64,000 nt of DNA from Ilyobacter_A sp963668015 (GCA_963668015.2 CAXXCR010000033.1:1-64000); one strand, 5' to 3'. Shown: positions 41,450 through 50,642, numbered from the stretch's first letter. Made by a program: numbers and translations. Notes: generated by a model not told the origin, from the letters alone.

Positions 41450-43969
41450 ATGCAGCTTGAGAAAATAAAAGAATCATTAATAAACAGGTTTTCAATTGAA
41501 CCAAAGTACCCGAAGGAGCGGCATATTATATTTTGGTATGATCCCGACAAAGGGTTTAAAGACATCATTGAAGAACTTGAAATAGATAATGTAAAAATCA
41601 TGAAAGTTGAAAAGGGGACCAACAGAAAGGGAGAAGAGATTTATACTAATCTATTCAGTGTAAAGTATACCTTAGAAGTAGAAGATACTAGCAGCAATTA
41701 CTTACTTTACCTTGCATTCGAAAGGCCGGAAAAGAGATGTAATTGGCTTTTAGATATTGAGATGTACTCAGAGATGTTTAGAGCTGATAAAACAGCAATG
41801 CAGCTAGAAGAGCTAGAGCTGAACAGACATGATAACAGCATTATTAAAGTTATGACTAAATACAAAGAGTTCTTTAACAATGCTAAAAGAAGAAATCCTC
41901 TTAAGAAATACATTGATAAAAACACAGATGGCTTTGTTTTAGAGTTAGCAGTAATTGCATACTTAGTTAGAGCAAACGATACTTCTATTGATGAGATTGC
42001 TAAAAGTATTATATTAAATCAAGAGAAGTTAGATGAGTTAGAGAAATACGTAGGACTTGAAAGAGTATTGGAATTGATTAATGAGAGGTATAACCTAAAA
42101 GTAAATAGTCTCGACCAGTTTATAAAAACTTTAATAGTGGTTCATCTATATAAGAGTTCAAATGCTAATATCCATGACAACTTATCAAACTACTATAAAG
42201 GTAATAAACACTTGCTATATATCTTAGCTGATGATATGCTGCAGAATATGAGTAGCAGTAATAAATTTAGAAAGATTGCAAAAGATCTGGGGATGGATAT
42301 AAAGATTGCTGATTATCTCAAGAAGTTTACACTTGATGAATTGATAGGTACAACAATATTCGAATTCAGTGATAAATTGATAATAGCTCAATTAGCGGAT
42401 AAACTTAAAAATAAACTGATGCCTTATAATGAAATGAATAAGCTAATCAACCTAAGACTGGATTCAACTTTATGGAAATCAGAGTATCTGAAAGTATATA
42501 ATGCTCTATTAATAGCAATGAAACTATCCGAAGTAAAAGATAGCTTCTCATTAGAAAACCATAACGAACTTAAAGGCTTAGTTGATAGATATACAGAGGA
42601 TTATTACAGAGTAGACAGATATTATAGAGAGTTTTATGAGAACTATAGAGAGATTAAAAATAGTGAGATGGGAGTAATATTTGAAGCAATTGAGCAAGAG
42701 ATTAATTACTTCTATTCGAGAGAATATTTACCGGAACTACTTGAGAAGTGGTCTGAGCTATTACCTGGTAATTTAGATATATTAAAAAGACAAAAAGAGT
42801 TCTATGCAAAGGTTATTGCTAGACAAGATACAAGAACAGCAGTAGTTATATCTGATGCATTTAGATATGAAGTTGGAGTGGAACTTAAAGAGCAGCTGAG
42901 TAAAAAGCTGAGCTATAAATCAATAGATATCTCACCTATGTTTAGCAGTTTACCAAGTATAACTGCTTTAGGAATGGCAGCACTTTTACCGCATGATAAT
43001 GATATAAAAATAGAAGAGAATAAAGTACTAATAAAAGATATTCCGGCAAATACATGCGTAAACAGAGATAAGATTCTAAAACTTAAAGATGAAAACTCAA
43101 GTGCTATTACTTTTAAAGAGTTCTTTGATTTCAAAAGAGTGGAACAGGAAAATTTTGTAAAAGGGAAAAAAACTATATATATCTACCATGATAGAATAGA
43201 CGCTATAGGAGATAAAGCAAAGACCGAAAAAGACACCTTCTCAGCTTGCAGACAAACTATAAATGAACTAACAGAACTTACAAGAGTTCTATCCAGTTTA
43301 GGAGTAGTTAATACTTTTGTAACAAGTGATCACGGTTTCCTATATGAGGAGATAAATATTGAGGAAGCAGATAAACTAGATTTAAGTGGAAACTATCAAA
43401 CAGTTGCTAAAAGATACGCAATAACAGATAAGGAACAGAATGAGAGAGGAACAGTCAATCTGCCTTTGGATTTATACGAAGATGAATTAATAGGAGTATT
43501 TCCTATGAAAGCACAAAGAATAAAAGCTTCAGGAAACGGATTAAACTTTGTACATGGTGGCATAAGTCCCCAAGAGATGTTAATACCAGTTATTAACTTT
43601 AAAGCTGGAGTATCAGCTACCAGAGCAAGAAAAGTTGATTGTAGACTAAGAGAAACTGTTGGAAGAATAACATCTGCTTTAACTAAGTTTGATATTTATC
43701 AGCTGGAAGCAGTTAATAATAGTGAGAAGATTATTGAAAGAGATGTTAAGGTTGCCTTATTTAACCGAGAGAATATCAAAGTAAGTAATGAAGAGACTAT
43801 TAGACTTAATTCAACAGAAGATAATAGTGTATACAATGTAAAACTGACGCTTAAGGGAGAAAATAATAAAGAGGTTACTTTAAAATTAATCGATGCTGAA
43901 ACAGATGATATTATCGATAGTAAAAAATATAAAGTATCTCTATCAATAGCAAATGATTTTGATTTCTAA
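41450..43969 (+). CDS. pglZ: BREX alkaline-phosphatase-superfamily protein PglZ
   Basis: An 839-aa type 1 BREX PglZ. The alkaline-phosphatase-like core shows AVVISDAFRYEVG (about 464-476; Asp metal ligand), SSLPSITALGMAALLP (about 503-518), YIYHDRIDAIGDKAKT and VTSDHGFLYEEI (about 623-634; DH metal ligands). HGGISPQEMLIPVI near 700 is also conserved. It is essential for BREX defence and modification; the natural substrate is not established and nuclease or phosphodiesterase activity has been reported in the family. It starts 3 nt after the HEPN gene. Confidence 0.95.
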   Translation: MQLEKIKESLINRFSIEPKYPKERHIIFWYDPDKGFKDIIEELEIDNVKIMKVEKGTNRKGEEIYTNLFSVKYTLEVEDTSSNYLLYLAFERPEKRCNWLLDIEMYSEMFRADKTAMQLEELELNRHDNSIIKVMTKYKEFFNNAKRRNPLKKYIDKNTDGFVLELAVIAYLVRANDTSIDEIAKSIILNQEKLDELEKYVGLERVLELINERYNLKVNSLDQFIKTLIVVHLYKSSNANIHDNLSNYYKGNKHLLYILADDMLQNMSSSNKFRKIAKDLGMDIKIADYLKKFTLDELIGTTIFEFSDKLIIAQLADKLKNKLMPYNEMNKLINLRLDSTLWKSEYLKVYNALLIAMKLSEVKDSFSLENHNELKGLVDRYTEDYYRVDRYYREFYENYREIKNSEMGVIFEAIEQEINYFYSREYLPELLEKWSELLPGNLDILKRQKEFYAKVIARQDTRTAVVISDAFRYEVGVELKEQLSKKLSYKSIDISPMFSSLPSITALGMAALLPHDNDIKIEENKVLIKDIPANTCVNRDKILKLKDENSSAITFKEFFDFKRVEQENFVKGKKTIYIYHDRIDAIGDKAKTEKDTFSACRQTINELTELTRVLSSLGVVNTFVTSDHGFLYEEINIEEADKLDLSGNYQTVAKRYAITDKEQNERGTVNLPLDLYEDELIGVFPMKAQRIKASGNGLNFVHGGISPQEMLIPVINFKAGVSATRARKVDCRLRETVGRITSALTKFDIYQLEAVNNSEKIIERDVKVALFNRENIKVSNEETIRLNSTEDNSVYNVKLTLKGENNKEVTLKLIDAETDDIIDSKKYKVSLSIANDFDF

Positions 43970-43993
43970 AATTCACATTAGAGGGGAATTACT

Positions 43994-46006
43994 ATGAATA
44001 CAAATAGTACTGCTATAGAAGCATTTACAGGTAAGATAGTAAGAAAAGATTTAGTTACAAGAATAAAAGGTGGAGCGAATGTACCGGTATATGTTCTTGA
44101 ATATCTTCTAGGTATGTATTGTAACCATACTGAAAATGAGTTAATTGAAGAGGGAATAGAAAAAGTTAAGAAAATACTATCTGATAACTATGTAAGACCA
44201 GATGAAGCTGAAAAAATAAAATCAAAAATTAAAGAGCTTGGATCATATACAGTTATAGATAAAGTTACAGCAAAATTAAATGAAAAAAAAGATAGATATG
44301 AAGCGGAACTATCAAACTTAGGCGTTAAGGACATAGTTCTTGAAGGTTTTTACATTAAAGAGTATGAAAAGCTTTTAAGTGGAGGGATATGGTGTATTTT
44401 AACTTTAAGCTATGATTTTGATGAACTGGAAAAAGGTGCATCACCTTTCCAAGTTGATAAGTTAAAACCAATTCAAATTGCCGGTCTTAATATGGAAGAA
44501 GTGTTTGAAGGAAGAAATAAGTTTAATAAAGAAGAGTGGATTGATTTTCTTCTTCGTTCTACTGGAATGGAACCAAGTGATTTTGATGAAGAAGCTAAAT
44601 GGCATCTCTTAACAAGGATGGCACCGCTTGTGGAAAATAACTATAATCTATGTGAGCTAGGTCCTAGAGGAACAGGAAAATCATATATATATAAAGAGAT
44701 AAGTCCTAACTCAATCTTGTTATCAGGAGGACAAACTACTGTAGCAAACCTATTCTATAACATGTCTTCAAGAAAAATTGGATTGGTTGGTTACTGGGAT
44801 GTAGTTGCTTTTGATGAGATAGCTGGAATAAAATTTAAAGATAAAGATGGCATACAAATTATGAAAGACTACATGGCCAGTGGATCTTTTGCCAGAGGTA
44901 AGGAAGAGAAGAATGCAAATGCCTCAATGGTATTTGTAGGTAACGTTAATCAAAGTATCGACGTTTTAGTAAAGACATCGCATCTACTTATAGATTTTCC
45001 GCCTGAGATGAATAATGACTCGGCTTTTTTTGATAGAATGCACTCATATGTTCCTGGATGGGAGATACCTAAGTTTAAACCAACTTCATTTACTAAAGAG
45101 TTTGGATTCATAGTTGATTATATGGCTGAAATTTTCAGAGAGCTGAGAAAGACTTCTTATGGAGACAGCCTTGATAAATACTTTGACTTAGGAAGAGATC
45201 TAAATCAAAGAGATACTATTGCGGTTAGAAAAACAGTATCAGCATTGGTTAAACTAATCTATCCTAACGGAAAATTTGAAAAAGACGATATTAGAGATAT
45301 ACTTGAGAAAGCTCTTGCCTATAGAAGGAGAGTTAAAGAGCAGCTTAAGAAAATGGCAGGGATGGAGTTTTTTGCTACTCACTTCTCATATATCGATAAA
45401 GACAGTTTAGAGGAAATCTATGTTTCACTTAATGAGCAGGGAGGGAACAAACTGATTCCTGAAGGTCAAATGAAAGCTGGAACTCTATATACAGTTGCAA
45501 GAGGTAATAATAACCACGGTTTATATAAAGTTGAAACTCAAATGGCAGCAGGTAAAGGAAAATTTAAAATATCTGATAATAAGTATAACAAGACTTTTGA
45601 GAATGCATTTAATTTCCTTAAAATTAACGCTAAGCGAATAAGTGGAGCGATAACTATTACTGAAAAAGATTTTTACTTATCGGTAGGCGAAGAACAGAAT
45701 ACAGGTGTAGCTGAGAATCTTACACTGGCTGGTTTCATAGGAATGTGCTCAGTTGCATTGAATAGGCAAATCTTATCTCAATTAGCTGTAGTAGGCGATA
45801 TGTCTATGTCTGGAAGCATAGGAAAAGTTAATGAACTCGCTAATATATTTCAGTTAGCGAAAGATTGTGGAGCTAAAAAGATATTAATTCCTATACTAAA
45901 TGCGGGAGATCTGGCAGTAGTGCCACCGGAACTAATTTCAGAAGTATCACCAGTGTTTTATACTGATGCAGTTGATGCAGTTCAAAAGGCTCTTGGCTTT
46001 AACTAA
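43994..46006 (+). CDS. brxL: BREX Lon-like AAA+ protein BrxL
   Basis: A 670-aa protein, normal length. The N-terminal DNA-interacting part (VRKDLVTRIKGGANVPVYVLEYLLG) is followed by the AAA+ domain: Walker A LGPRGTGKSYIY (about 220-231), Walker B DVVAFDEIAG (about 269) and sensor MVFVGNVNQ. The C-terminal Lon-like domain has LTLAGFIGMCSVALNRQ and the catalytic-Ser motif GDMSMSGSIGKVN (about 597-609), with Lys in GAKKILIPI. BrxL forms ring-shaped hexamer pairs on DNA and is needed for phage exclusion in type 1 BREX. The start ATG follows AGAGGGG. Compare the protease-less paralogue at 19363. Confidence 0.95.
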   Translation: MNTNSTAIEAFTGKIVRKDLVTRIKGGANVPVYVLEYLLGMYCNHTENELIEEGIEKVKKILSDNYVRPDEAEKIKSKIKELGSYTVIDKVTAKLNEKKDRYEAELSNLGVKDIVLEGFYIKEYEKLLSGGIWCILTLSYDFDELEKGASPFQVDKLKPIQIAGLNMEEVFEGRNKFNKEEWIDFLLRSTGMEPSDFDEEAKWHLLTRMAPLVENNYNLCELGPRGTGKSYIYKEISPNSILLSGGQTTVANLFYNMSSRKIGLVGYWDVVAFDEIAGIKFKDKDGIQIMKDYMASGSFARGKEEKNANASMVFVGNVNQSIDVLVKTSHLLIDFPPEMNNDSAFFDRMHSYVPGWEIPKFKPTSFTKEFGFIVDYMAEIFRELRKTSYGDSLDKYFDLGRDLNQRDTIAVRKTVSALVKLIYPNGKFEKDDIRDILEKALAYRRRVKEQLKKMAGMEFFATHFSYIDKDSLEEIYVSLNEQGGNKLIPEGQMKAGTLYTVARGNNNHGLYKVETQMAAGKGKFKISDNKYNKTFENAFNFLKINAKRISGAITITEKDFYLSVGEEQNTGVAENLTLAGFIGMCSVALNRQILSQLAVVGDMSMSGSIGKVNELANIFQLAKDCGAKKILIPILNAGDLAVVPPELISEVSPVFYTDAVDAVQKALGFN

Positions 46007-46020
46007 TATTATGGTATAAT
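45993..46020 (+). promoter_or_regulatory. Internal promoter for brxA-brxB
   Basis: TTGGCT (45993-45998) overlaps the last codons of brxL. A 16-bp spacer and a perfect TATAAT (46015-46020) follow, with the brxA start 32 bp downstream. It would let brxAB be expressed apart from the rest of BREX. Confidence 0.6.
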
Positions 46021-46051
46021 ATAAGCTAGATTAGTATTAGGAGTGAGTAAA

Positions 46052-46639
46052 TTGGATTACAAAGCAATAACGAGTGAGAGTTTTTATTTTCAAGAGATGA
46101 GAGATGTTTCAAGATTTTTAATTGATAAAGATAAGCCTATAGAAGAATACAAAGAAGAAATAAAGGAATTAGATCTATTAAACACTAAATCTAATTCTAA
46201 TTTTCAAAAGAAGTTCTTATCAATGAAGAGAAGAATACCTACCTTAAGTAAAAACCTATTGCTTTTCTTAATAAATGAGGATAGTAGTATTGCAAAATTT
46301 ATTAATCTTTATTCTGTGGCGGTAAGTGAGAGATTGATTTTCGAATTCTTTTCGGATGTAATTAAATCAAAGGTTGATTCTTATGATAGGTATCTTTCAG
46401 ATTTAGATTTTGAAAAATTTATGCAGTTAAAATCAGAACAATCTCAAACTGTTGATTCATGGAGTGAAGCTAGTAAAAAGAAAGTATCCGCAAGAATTAA
46501 ACGGTTTTTAATTGAAGGTGGATACTTGTATAAAGATGGAGAAGTTTTTAGAATTGCAAAACCAATTATACCAATAGAAATTATTGATGAAATAAAGATA
46601 AACGGTAATAAAAAACTGATTAAAGCGATGCTTTTTTAA
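46052..46639 (+). CDS. brxA: BREX protein BrxA (DUF1819)
   Basis: A 195-aa protein with the DUF1819 pattern: ESFYFQEMRDVSRFLIDKDKPIEEYKEEI at the N-terminus, LSKNLLLFLINEDSSIAKFINLYSV near 70-94, and the C-terminal VSARIKRFLIEGGYLYKDG. BrxA is a small DNA-binding fold conserved in type 1 BREX. I prefer TTG 46052 (8 nt after TTAGGAG); the GTG at 46043 is too close to it. Normally it starts the operon; here it is sixth of the core genes plus two inserts. Confidence 0.88.
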   Translation: MDYKAITSESFYFQEMRDVSRFLIDKDKPIEEYKEEIKELDLLNTKSNSNFQKKFLSMKRRIPTLSKNLLLFLINEDSSIAKFINLYSVAVSERLIFEFFSDVIKSKVDSYDRYLSDLDFEKFMQLKSEQSQTVDSWSEASKKKVSARIKRFLIEGGYLYKDGEVFRIAKPIIPIEIIDEIKINGNKKLIKAMLF

Positions 46640-46647
46640 GGAGAACT

Positions 46648-47208
46648 ATGCGAGAGAATATTAATGAGAGATTAAAGAGATTAAGAGATAAACTAGGTAC
46701 TGAAGAGTTTATGAAAAATAGAGGACTTGGAAATGAAGTTCCGTTTTACATATTCGACTATGACCCCGCCAATGAACTTAATGTTAGAAATTATATAAAA
46801 AGAGATCTATTGCCTTTCTATAATGAAAATGATAAAGTTAAAATAACTGAGATTAATCTCTACGAGCTTATGATTTATAGTTTAAAGCAAGATAAGGTTT
46901 TTGATAGTACATTTAAACTTGAAAAAAGAAGAGGCACAGAGAAGTTATTTGAGAGCCTTAAAAAAAGTTTTAACTTTGATGTTATTACGAGACTAGTTGT
47001 AGAAAAGGCAGAAGGAAAAAATATAGTATTAATTACCGGAGTAGGAACTGTTTTTCCAATAGTAAGAACTCACGCTGTTTTAAATAACCTTCAGAAGGTC
47101 TTTAATGAAGAGAAAGTAATTCTATTCTTTCCTGGTGAGTACACAGGAGAGGATCTGCAGCTTCTTGGATTTAAAGATAATAATTACTATAGAGCATTTA
47201 GGATATAG
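46648..47208 (+). CDS. brxB: BREX protein BrxB (DUF1788)
   Basis: A 186-aa protein with the DUF1788 signature: NEVPFYIFDYDPANELNVRNYIK (about 30-52), ITEINLYELMIYSL and LITGVGTVFPIVRTHAVLNNLQ, ending VILFFPGEYTGEDLQLLGF. It is a core BREX subunit thought to bridge other components. It starts 8 nt after brxA with AAGGAGAA. A strong terminator closes the locus. Confidence 0.92.
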   Translation: MRENINERLKRLRDKLGTEEFMKNRGLGNEVPFYIFDYDPANELNVRNYIKRDLLPFYNENDKVKITEINLYELMIYSLKQDKVFDSTFKLEKRRGTEKLFESLKKSFNFDVITRLVVEKAEGKNIVLITGVGTVFPIVRTHAVLNNLQKVFNEEKVILFFPGEYTGEDLQLLGFKDNNYYRAFRI

Positions 47209-47214
47209 ATAAGT

Positions 47215-47244
47215 AAAGGAAGCCATTTTTGGCTTCCTTTTGTG
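47215..47244 (+). terminator. Terminator at the end of BREX
   Basis: AAAGGAAGCC and GGCTTCCTTT perfect 10-bp stem, six-base loop, T tail. Confidence 0.9.
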
Positions 47245-47324
47245 AGTCTAAGTGATATTAGTATAGGCCACGCTCCGTTTTTTTCCCGAAAACGTATCAT
47301 AGAATTAAATAGCTTAATAAATGG

Positions 47325-47360
47325 AAGGATAAATCTTGTTTTGAAGATTTATCCTTTTTC
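47325..47360 (+). terminator. Terminator-like hairpin
   Basis: AAGGATAAATCTT and AAGATTTATCCTT perfect 13-bp stem with a six-base loop and T5. Confidence 0.8.
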
Positions 47361-47452
47361 TCATAAACTATAGTTTTTAGGACTATTGGCCTCGGTGCGT
47401 TTTTTTGGGGGAAAAGGGATCATTTATCCGTTTCAGCCAATGTTTATAAGGG

Positions 47453-47487
47453 GTAGAGCTATTTTATAGTAGTTCTACTCTTTTTTT
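47453..47487 (+). terminator. Terminator-like hairpin
   Basis: GTAGAGCTA pairs with TAGTTCTAC (one G-U) and is followed by T7. Confidence 0.75.
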
Positions 47488-47645
47488 GTTAAATTATACT
47501 AATCACGTCAAAAACTAAAGTTATTGGGAATAGAAGATTTCAGATTAATTTTAAGACTTTTTCTACCTAAATCGTGTCAAAACTACTATCAAAAATATAT
47601 TCAAAATCTATGGTTCAATAACCTATGTTTATGGAGGATATTATT

Positions 47646-47822
47646 ATGAAATCTGGTTATGCTAGAGTTTCGACACTTGATCAAAATTTAGAAATTCAGA
47701 TTAATGCACTTGAAAAATATGGAATTGATAAAATCTTTTCTGATAAGGTTACAGGAAAGAAGCTGAAAAGAAAGAAGTTTATTAAACTTCTAGAGCAATT
47801 GAGAGTTTCAACCGTCAACTAA
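47646..47822 (+). pseudogene. Serine recombinase (resolvase) N-terminal fragment
   Basis: ATG 47646 follows TGGAGG. The 58-residue frame MKSGYARVSTLDQNLEIQINALEKYGIDKIFSDKVTG is the catalytic N-terminus of a resolvase/invertase; the Ser of ARVSTLDQN is the nucleophile. It normally continues to about 180 aa, but here the coding sequence passes at about 47800 straight into the C-terminus of an IS256 transposase in another reading, so the gene is truncated. Confidence 0.85.
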
Positions 47823-47983
47823 AAAAAGTAACAAAGTCCAAGAGTATTTTCCCATCTGACGTTTCTTTGTTGAAGATGCTTTATCTAGCTATGATTGACA
47901 TTACTAAGAAATGGAAAATCTGAATTCGGGAATGGGCAAAAATTATAGGTCAATTAAGCATTTATTTCGAGGGACATATTTAG
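47798..47983 (+). pseudogene. IS256-family transposase C-terminal remnant
   Basis: In frame from 47798 the translation IESFNRQLKKVTKSKSIFPSD, then LLKMLYLAMIDITKKWKI, stop, IREWAKIIGQLSIYFEGHI matches the end of IS256-type (Mutator) transposases, with one internal TGA near 47926. The reading frame ends at 47981-47983 inside a hairpin (CGAGGGAC..GTCCCTCG). The catalytic domain is missing. It must have arrived by deletion or insertion into the resolvase gene. Confidence 0.8.
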
Positions 47984-48092
47984 TCCCTCGCCAATGTCAT
48001 AGAAAAATTTTTGGACGATACACCAGGAACCTACCATCCAATAAAAACCCTATAATAAAATATAAATAAAATTTTATTCCCCTCAATAAACT

Positions 48093-49286
48093 TTAACTTT
48101 CTGTTTTTAGCTTATATTGATATTTTTTCCCAACCTTTTCCTTTAAATAGACCTCCATTTCTACTAAAACATTTAGATCCTTTCTGGCAGTTTCTTGTGT
48201 TACCTTATTTATTTTTTTATAGAAATCTACATCTATAAACTCTTTTCCAAAGACTATAGTCTTATCTATTATCTTTTCCTGCCTCTTATTGAGCTCTATT
48301 CCTCTTCTCTCTAAGTCCACTTTTATTACCTGTTTTAGGTATTCTTTCTTAAAATCATTTCTAACCTTCACAATGCTTTTTAAGATCATTTCAGTATAGA
48401 AGAGCGCAAAGTAAGTCATATCACTCTCATAGTCTTCTGAGTTCTTTATAGCCTTATAATAACTTTGTCTAGCTTCCTTTATTAAACTTGATATAGAAAA
48501 ATACTTAAAAAAGCTATAACCATTTTGAAGAAGGTGCATATAGGTTAGAGCACGTGCGGTTCTTCCATTCCCATCATAAAATGGATGAACATATACAAAG
48601 TAATAATGAATGATTATTGCCTTTAGAATTGGATGTATTCTCTCATCAGAATCAATTCTAGTGAAATGGATTAAGGAGTTCATCATCCCTTCAACGTTCT
48701 CAGCCTTTGGAGGCACATAAATGACCTCGTCTAAGCTCCTAACCTCATTTTGAGCGGTTCTATATTTCTCAACAGCTTCATCCTCTTTCAATGTAACTTT
48801 GGTTATTATCCTGTAGATGCCAAGGATTATTTCCTCAGAGATTGGATTTCCTATATTTTCCAAGACATTAATCAGAGCATTGTAGTTGTTCATAACCATC
48901 TGCTCATCCTTATTTTTCGGCTGCTCATCTCTTTCTATCATCTCTTTGGTACGCTTCTTTGTGGTGTGCGCTCCCTCGATAACGCTTGAATAGAATGCCT
49001 CATCTGCCTGTGCCCCCAGCATTACCCTCATCTTTGTTTCCTCGTCTAGTTCTTCAAAAACATTTTTTCTAGCTAAGTCATCAATCCTTGCTATATTTTC
49101 CTTAAGTTTGTCCGTAAGCACCACAAAGATATTTTTACCCTTTTGGTCCACAAGCGGGATCTCAATCCCGTTATTTTTTCTATATTCCATCAAATCTTGC
49201 CATACCTCGTTTATATCCTCGTTTACATCCAGCCGGTATAGAAGGTCTGTTCTATTCATATATAATGGCGAATTATACTTATTCAT
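48093..49286 (-). CDS. Fic-domain protein with inhibitory helix and C-terminal winged helix
   Basis: A 397-aa Fic protein. The catalytic motif HPFYDGNGRTARAL is at about 234-247 (full HPFx(D/E)GNGRxxR). The N-terminal segment contains the inhibitory motif SSVIEGAHTT (about 98-107), in which the Glu blocks ATP; this makes it a class II (self-inhibited) Fic. The C-terminus (about 320-397) looks like a winged HTH (VTQETARKDLNVLVEMEVYLKEKVG). Such proteins transfer AMP to protein targets; in DNA-bound form some act as regulators. No antitoxin gene is adjacent, consistent with the built-in inhibitor. It is monocistronic. Confidence 0.9.
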   Translation of the reverse strand: MNKYNSPLYMNRTDLLYRLDVNEDINEVWQDLMEYRKNNGIEIPLVDQKGKNIFVVLTDKLKENIARIDDLARKNVFEELDEETKMRVMLGAQADEAFYSSVIEGAHTTKKRTKEMIERDEQPKNKDEQMVMNNYNALINVLENIGNPISEEIILGIYRIITKVTLKEDEAVEKYRTAQNEVRSLDEVIYVPPKAENVEGMMNSLIHFTRIDSDERIHPILKAIIIHYYFVYVHPFYDGNGRTARALTYMHLLQNGYSFFKYFSISSLIKEARQSYYKAIKNSEDYESDMTYFALFYTEMILKSIVKVRNDFKKEYLKQVIKVDLERRGIELNKRQEKIIDKTIVFGKEFIDVDFYKKINKVTQETARKDLNVLVEMEVYLKEKVGKKYQYKLKTES

Positions 49287-49530
49287 GATCTCACCTCTTT
49301 TACTATTTTAAAACTAATTTATTACTAAATAATAACTTTTATATGGTGATATGTCAAGCTTATAAGCCTTTATTTTTAAGGATTAAAGTTAATTTTAAAG
49401 TTTTGTAAAAAATTATGCTTTAATATTAGATAATACTAGTATTATCTAGTTTGATTTCGATTAAAGTTACATAATCTTGCAAATTATATAGTTAAAGGAT
49501 ATAATGTACATGAGTATGGGAGGTTATGAT

Positions 49531-49725
49531 ATGAAAAAAATAATAAAGAAATGTAATTTATTATTTACACCTAGGGACCTTCTGAGTTATATATTGCAAA
49601 ATTACGGATACGTATCTGAAGAAGAAAAAAGAGATATAATGAAATCTCTGGATTCTTTTGAAGATAATGAAGAGGATTTTATAAACGTGGAATATATATT
49701 CAAAAAGGCAGCTATTCTTAAGTAG
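49531..49725 (+). CDS. 64-aa hypothetical protein
   Basis: ATG 49531 is preceded by GGGAGG (49518-49523), which makes it a better start than the ATG at 49504. The product KKCNLLFTPRDLLSYILQNYGYVSEEEKRDIMKSLDSFEDNEEDF is acidic and helical. The stop lies in the 3' arm of the terminator hairpin 49703-49737. No family is recognised; it is flanked by a Fic gene and a recombinase gene. Confidence 0.55.
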   Translation: MKKIIKKCNLLFTPRDLLSYILQNYGYVSEEEKRDIMKSLDSFEDNEEDFINVEYIFKKAAILK

Positions 49726-49737
49726 CTGCCTTTTATA
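49703..49737 (+). terminator. Terminator overlapping the 64-aa gene's end
   Basis: AAAAGGCAGCTA and TAGCTGCCTTTT 12-bp perfect stem with an 8-nt loop; the stop codon TAG (49723-49725) begins the right arm. Confidence 0.85.
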
Positions 49738-49828
49738 TTAAAATTTTAAAGCTCTGAAATCCACTCTAACAAGTTTGAAAAATTCATGCGACTTATCTAA
49801 ACCTTAAAATGTCTATAATTTTTTATAT

Positions 49829-50386
49829 TTATCCAACAAAATGATTCTTACTGGCTTCCTCTACTTCTTTTCTAGTTACGCCAAGATACCTTTGAGTTAT
49901 CCCAACGCTCGAATGATTTAAGAGATCCCGTACCAGCTCTATATTGTGCTCAGAGTTTTCATATTGCGTATGAGCATAGAATTTTCTGAATGAATGTGTG
50001 GATATATCATCTTGCTGCAAGTAATCAGTTATAAATTTTAGATGTTTCTGTACAGCTCTGACACTTAATCTATAAAAAAGATTGTCTCCACCTTTTATCC
50101 CATTTTCCATGGCGTAGTTCAATACTATTTCTATCAACCTAGAATGTACTGGTCTCGACTGCTCCTTATCAGTTTTCTTTTCCCTTATGTATAGTTTTCC
50201 GTCCCTAAAATTTTTCGGAGTAAGTTGCAAAACGTCCCCTATCCTCAAACCTGTGTTAGCTTGTATCGATAAAGCGAGGGCAAGTTTAGAATTCGGTCTG
50301 AATTTTTTCCCTTCATGATGAAATCCAGATCTTACAATTTCCATTATTTTTTTATACTCTTCAATTTTCAATGCCCTGGTTTTCAT
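49829..50386 (-). CDS. Compact tyrosine recombinase (catalytic domain only)
   Basis: A 185-aa tyrosine recombinase with no N-terminal SAM-like core-binding domain (about 100 aa shorter than XerC/D). Catalytic residues: Arg in NTGLRIGDVLQLTPKN (about 48), Lys in YIREKKTDKEQSRPV, HxxR in DDISTHSFRKFYA (about 131-140), His in LLNHSSVGITQRYLG (about 158) and the nucleophile Tyr at about 166. Stand-alone catalytic cores of this kind occur on plasmids and megaplasmids of Fusobacteriota and Firmicutes. Repeats and a 38-bp perfect palindrome with a 6-bp centre lie just upstream (50433-50570) and could be its sites. Confidence 0.88.
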   Translation of the reverse strand: MKTRALKIEEYKKIMEIVRSGFHHEGKKFRPNSKLALALSIQANTGLRIGDVLQLTPKNFRDGKLYIREKKTDKEQSRPVHSRLIEIVLNYAMENGIKGGDNLFYRLSVRAVQKHLKFITDYLQQDDISTHSFRKFYAHTQYENSEHNIELVRDLLNHSSVGITQRYLGVTRKEVEEASKNHFVG

Positions 50387-50432
50387 TTTTGGCTCCTTTC
50401 GGATCTTTCATCTCTTGATATAATTTTAGCAT

Positions 50433-50570
50433 AAAAGTTCGCCTTTTTCTAATAAAAAGTGCGCGTTTTTGTAGGTTTTTAAAAAGATATTATTCCATGC
50501 ACTGTTTAAGCTAGTAAAATCAAAGGGCAATGAAAAAAGTTCGTCTTTGTGCAGAAAGACGAACTTTTTT
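50433..50570. repeat. Repeats and perfect inverted repeat beside the recombinase gene
   Basis: AAAAGTTCGCCTTTTT (50433-50448), AAAAGTGCGCGTTTTT (50455-50470) and AAAAAAGTTCGTCTTT (50533-50548) are related direct copies. The last is followed after GTGCAG by its exact reverse complement (50555-50570). The 16-bp arms with a 6-bp centre have the geometry of a tyrosine-recombinase core site. The T-rich ends would also serve as a terminator for either flanking gene, so both readings remain open. Confidence 0.6.
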
Positions 50571-50642
50571 GGAGTTTTATTTGTGTGGATTCAATAATAG
50601 AATTTTCTATATTTAAATTATAAGGAGTATTCTAATTTGCGC

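Larger units (their letters stand above)
47245..47645. other. Intergenic recombination-rich stretch
   Basis: It holds two terminators (47325-47360; 47453-47487). There is also a pair of similar words GGCCACGCTCCGTTTTTTT (near 47265) and GGCCTCGGTGCGTTTTTTT (near 47390). A direct repeat AATCACGTCAAAAACTA (47501-47517) / AATCGTGTCAAAACTAC (47570-47586) lies upstream of the resolvase fragment and may be part of its res site. No intact gene. Confidence 0.5.

Noticed and set aside
42373..42400. Third ATTGATAAT-type repeat insert in pglZ
   Set aside because: The similarity is short and the encoded DKLIIAQLADKL fits ordinary helix coding; not enough to call a repeat.
50533..50570. Firm call as an attachment site
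   Set aside because: The palindrome also has T-rich flanks suitable for a terminator, so it is listed as a repeat with both readings.
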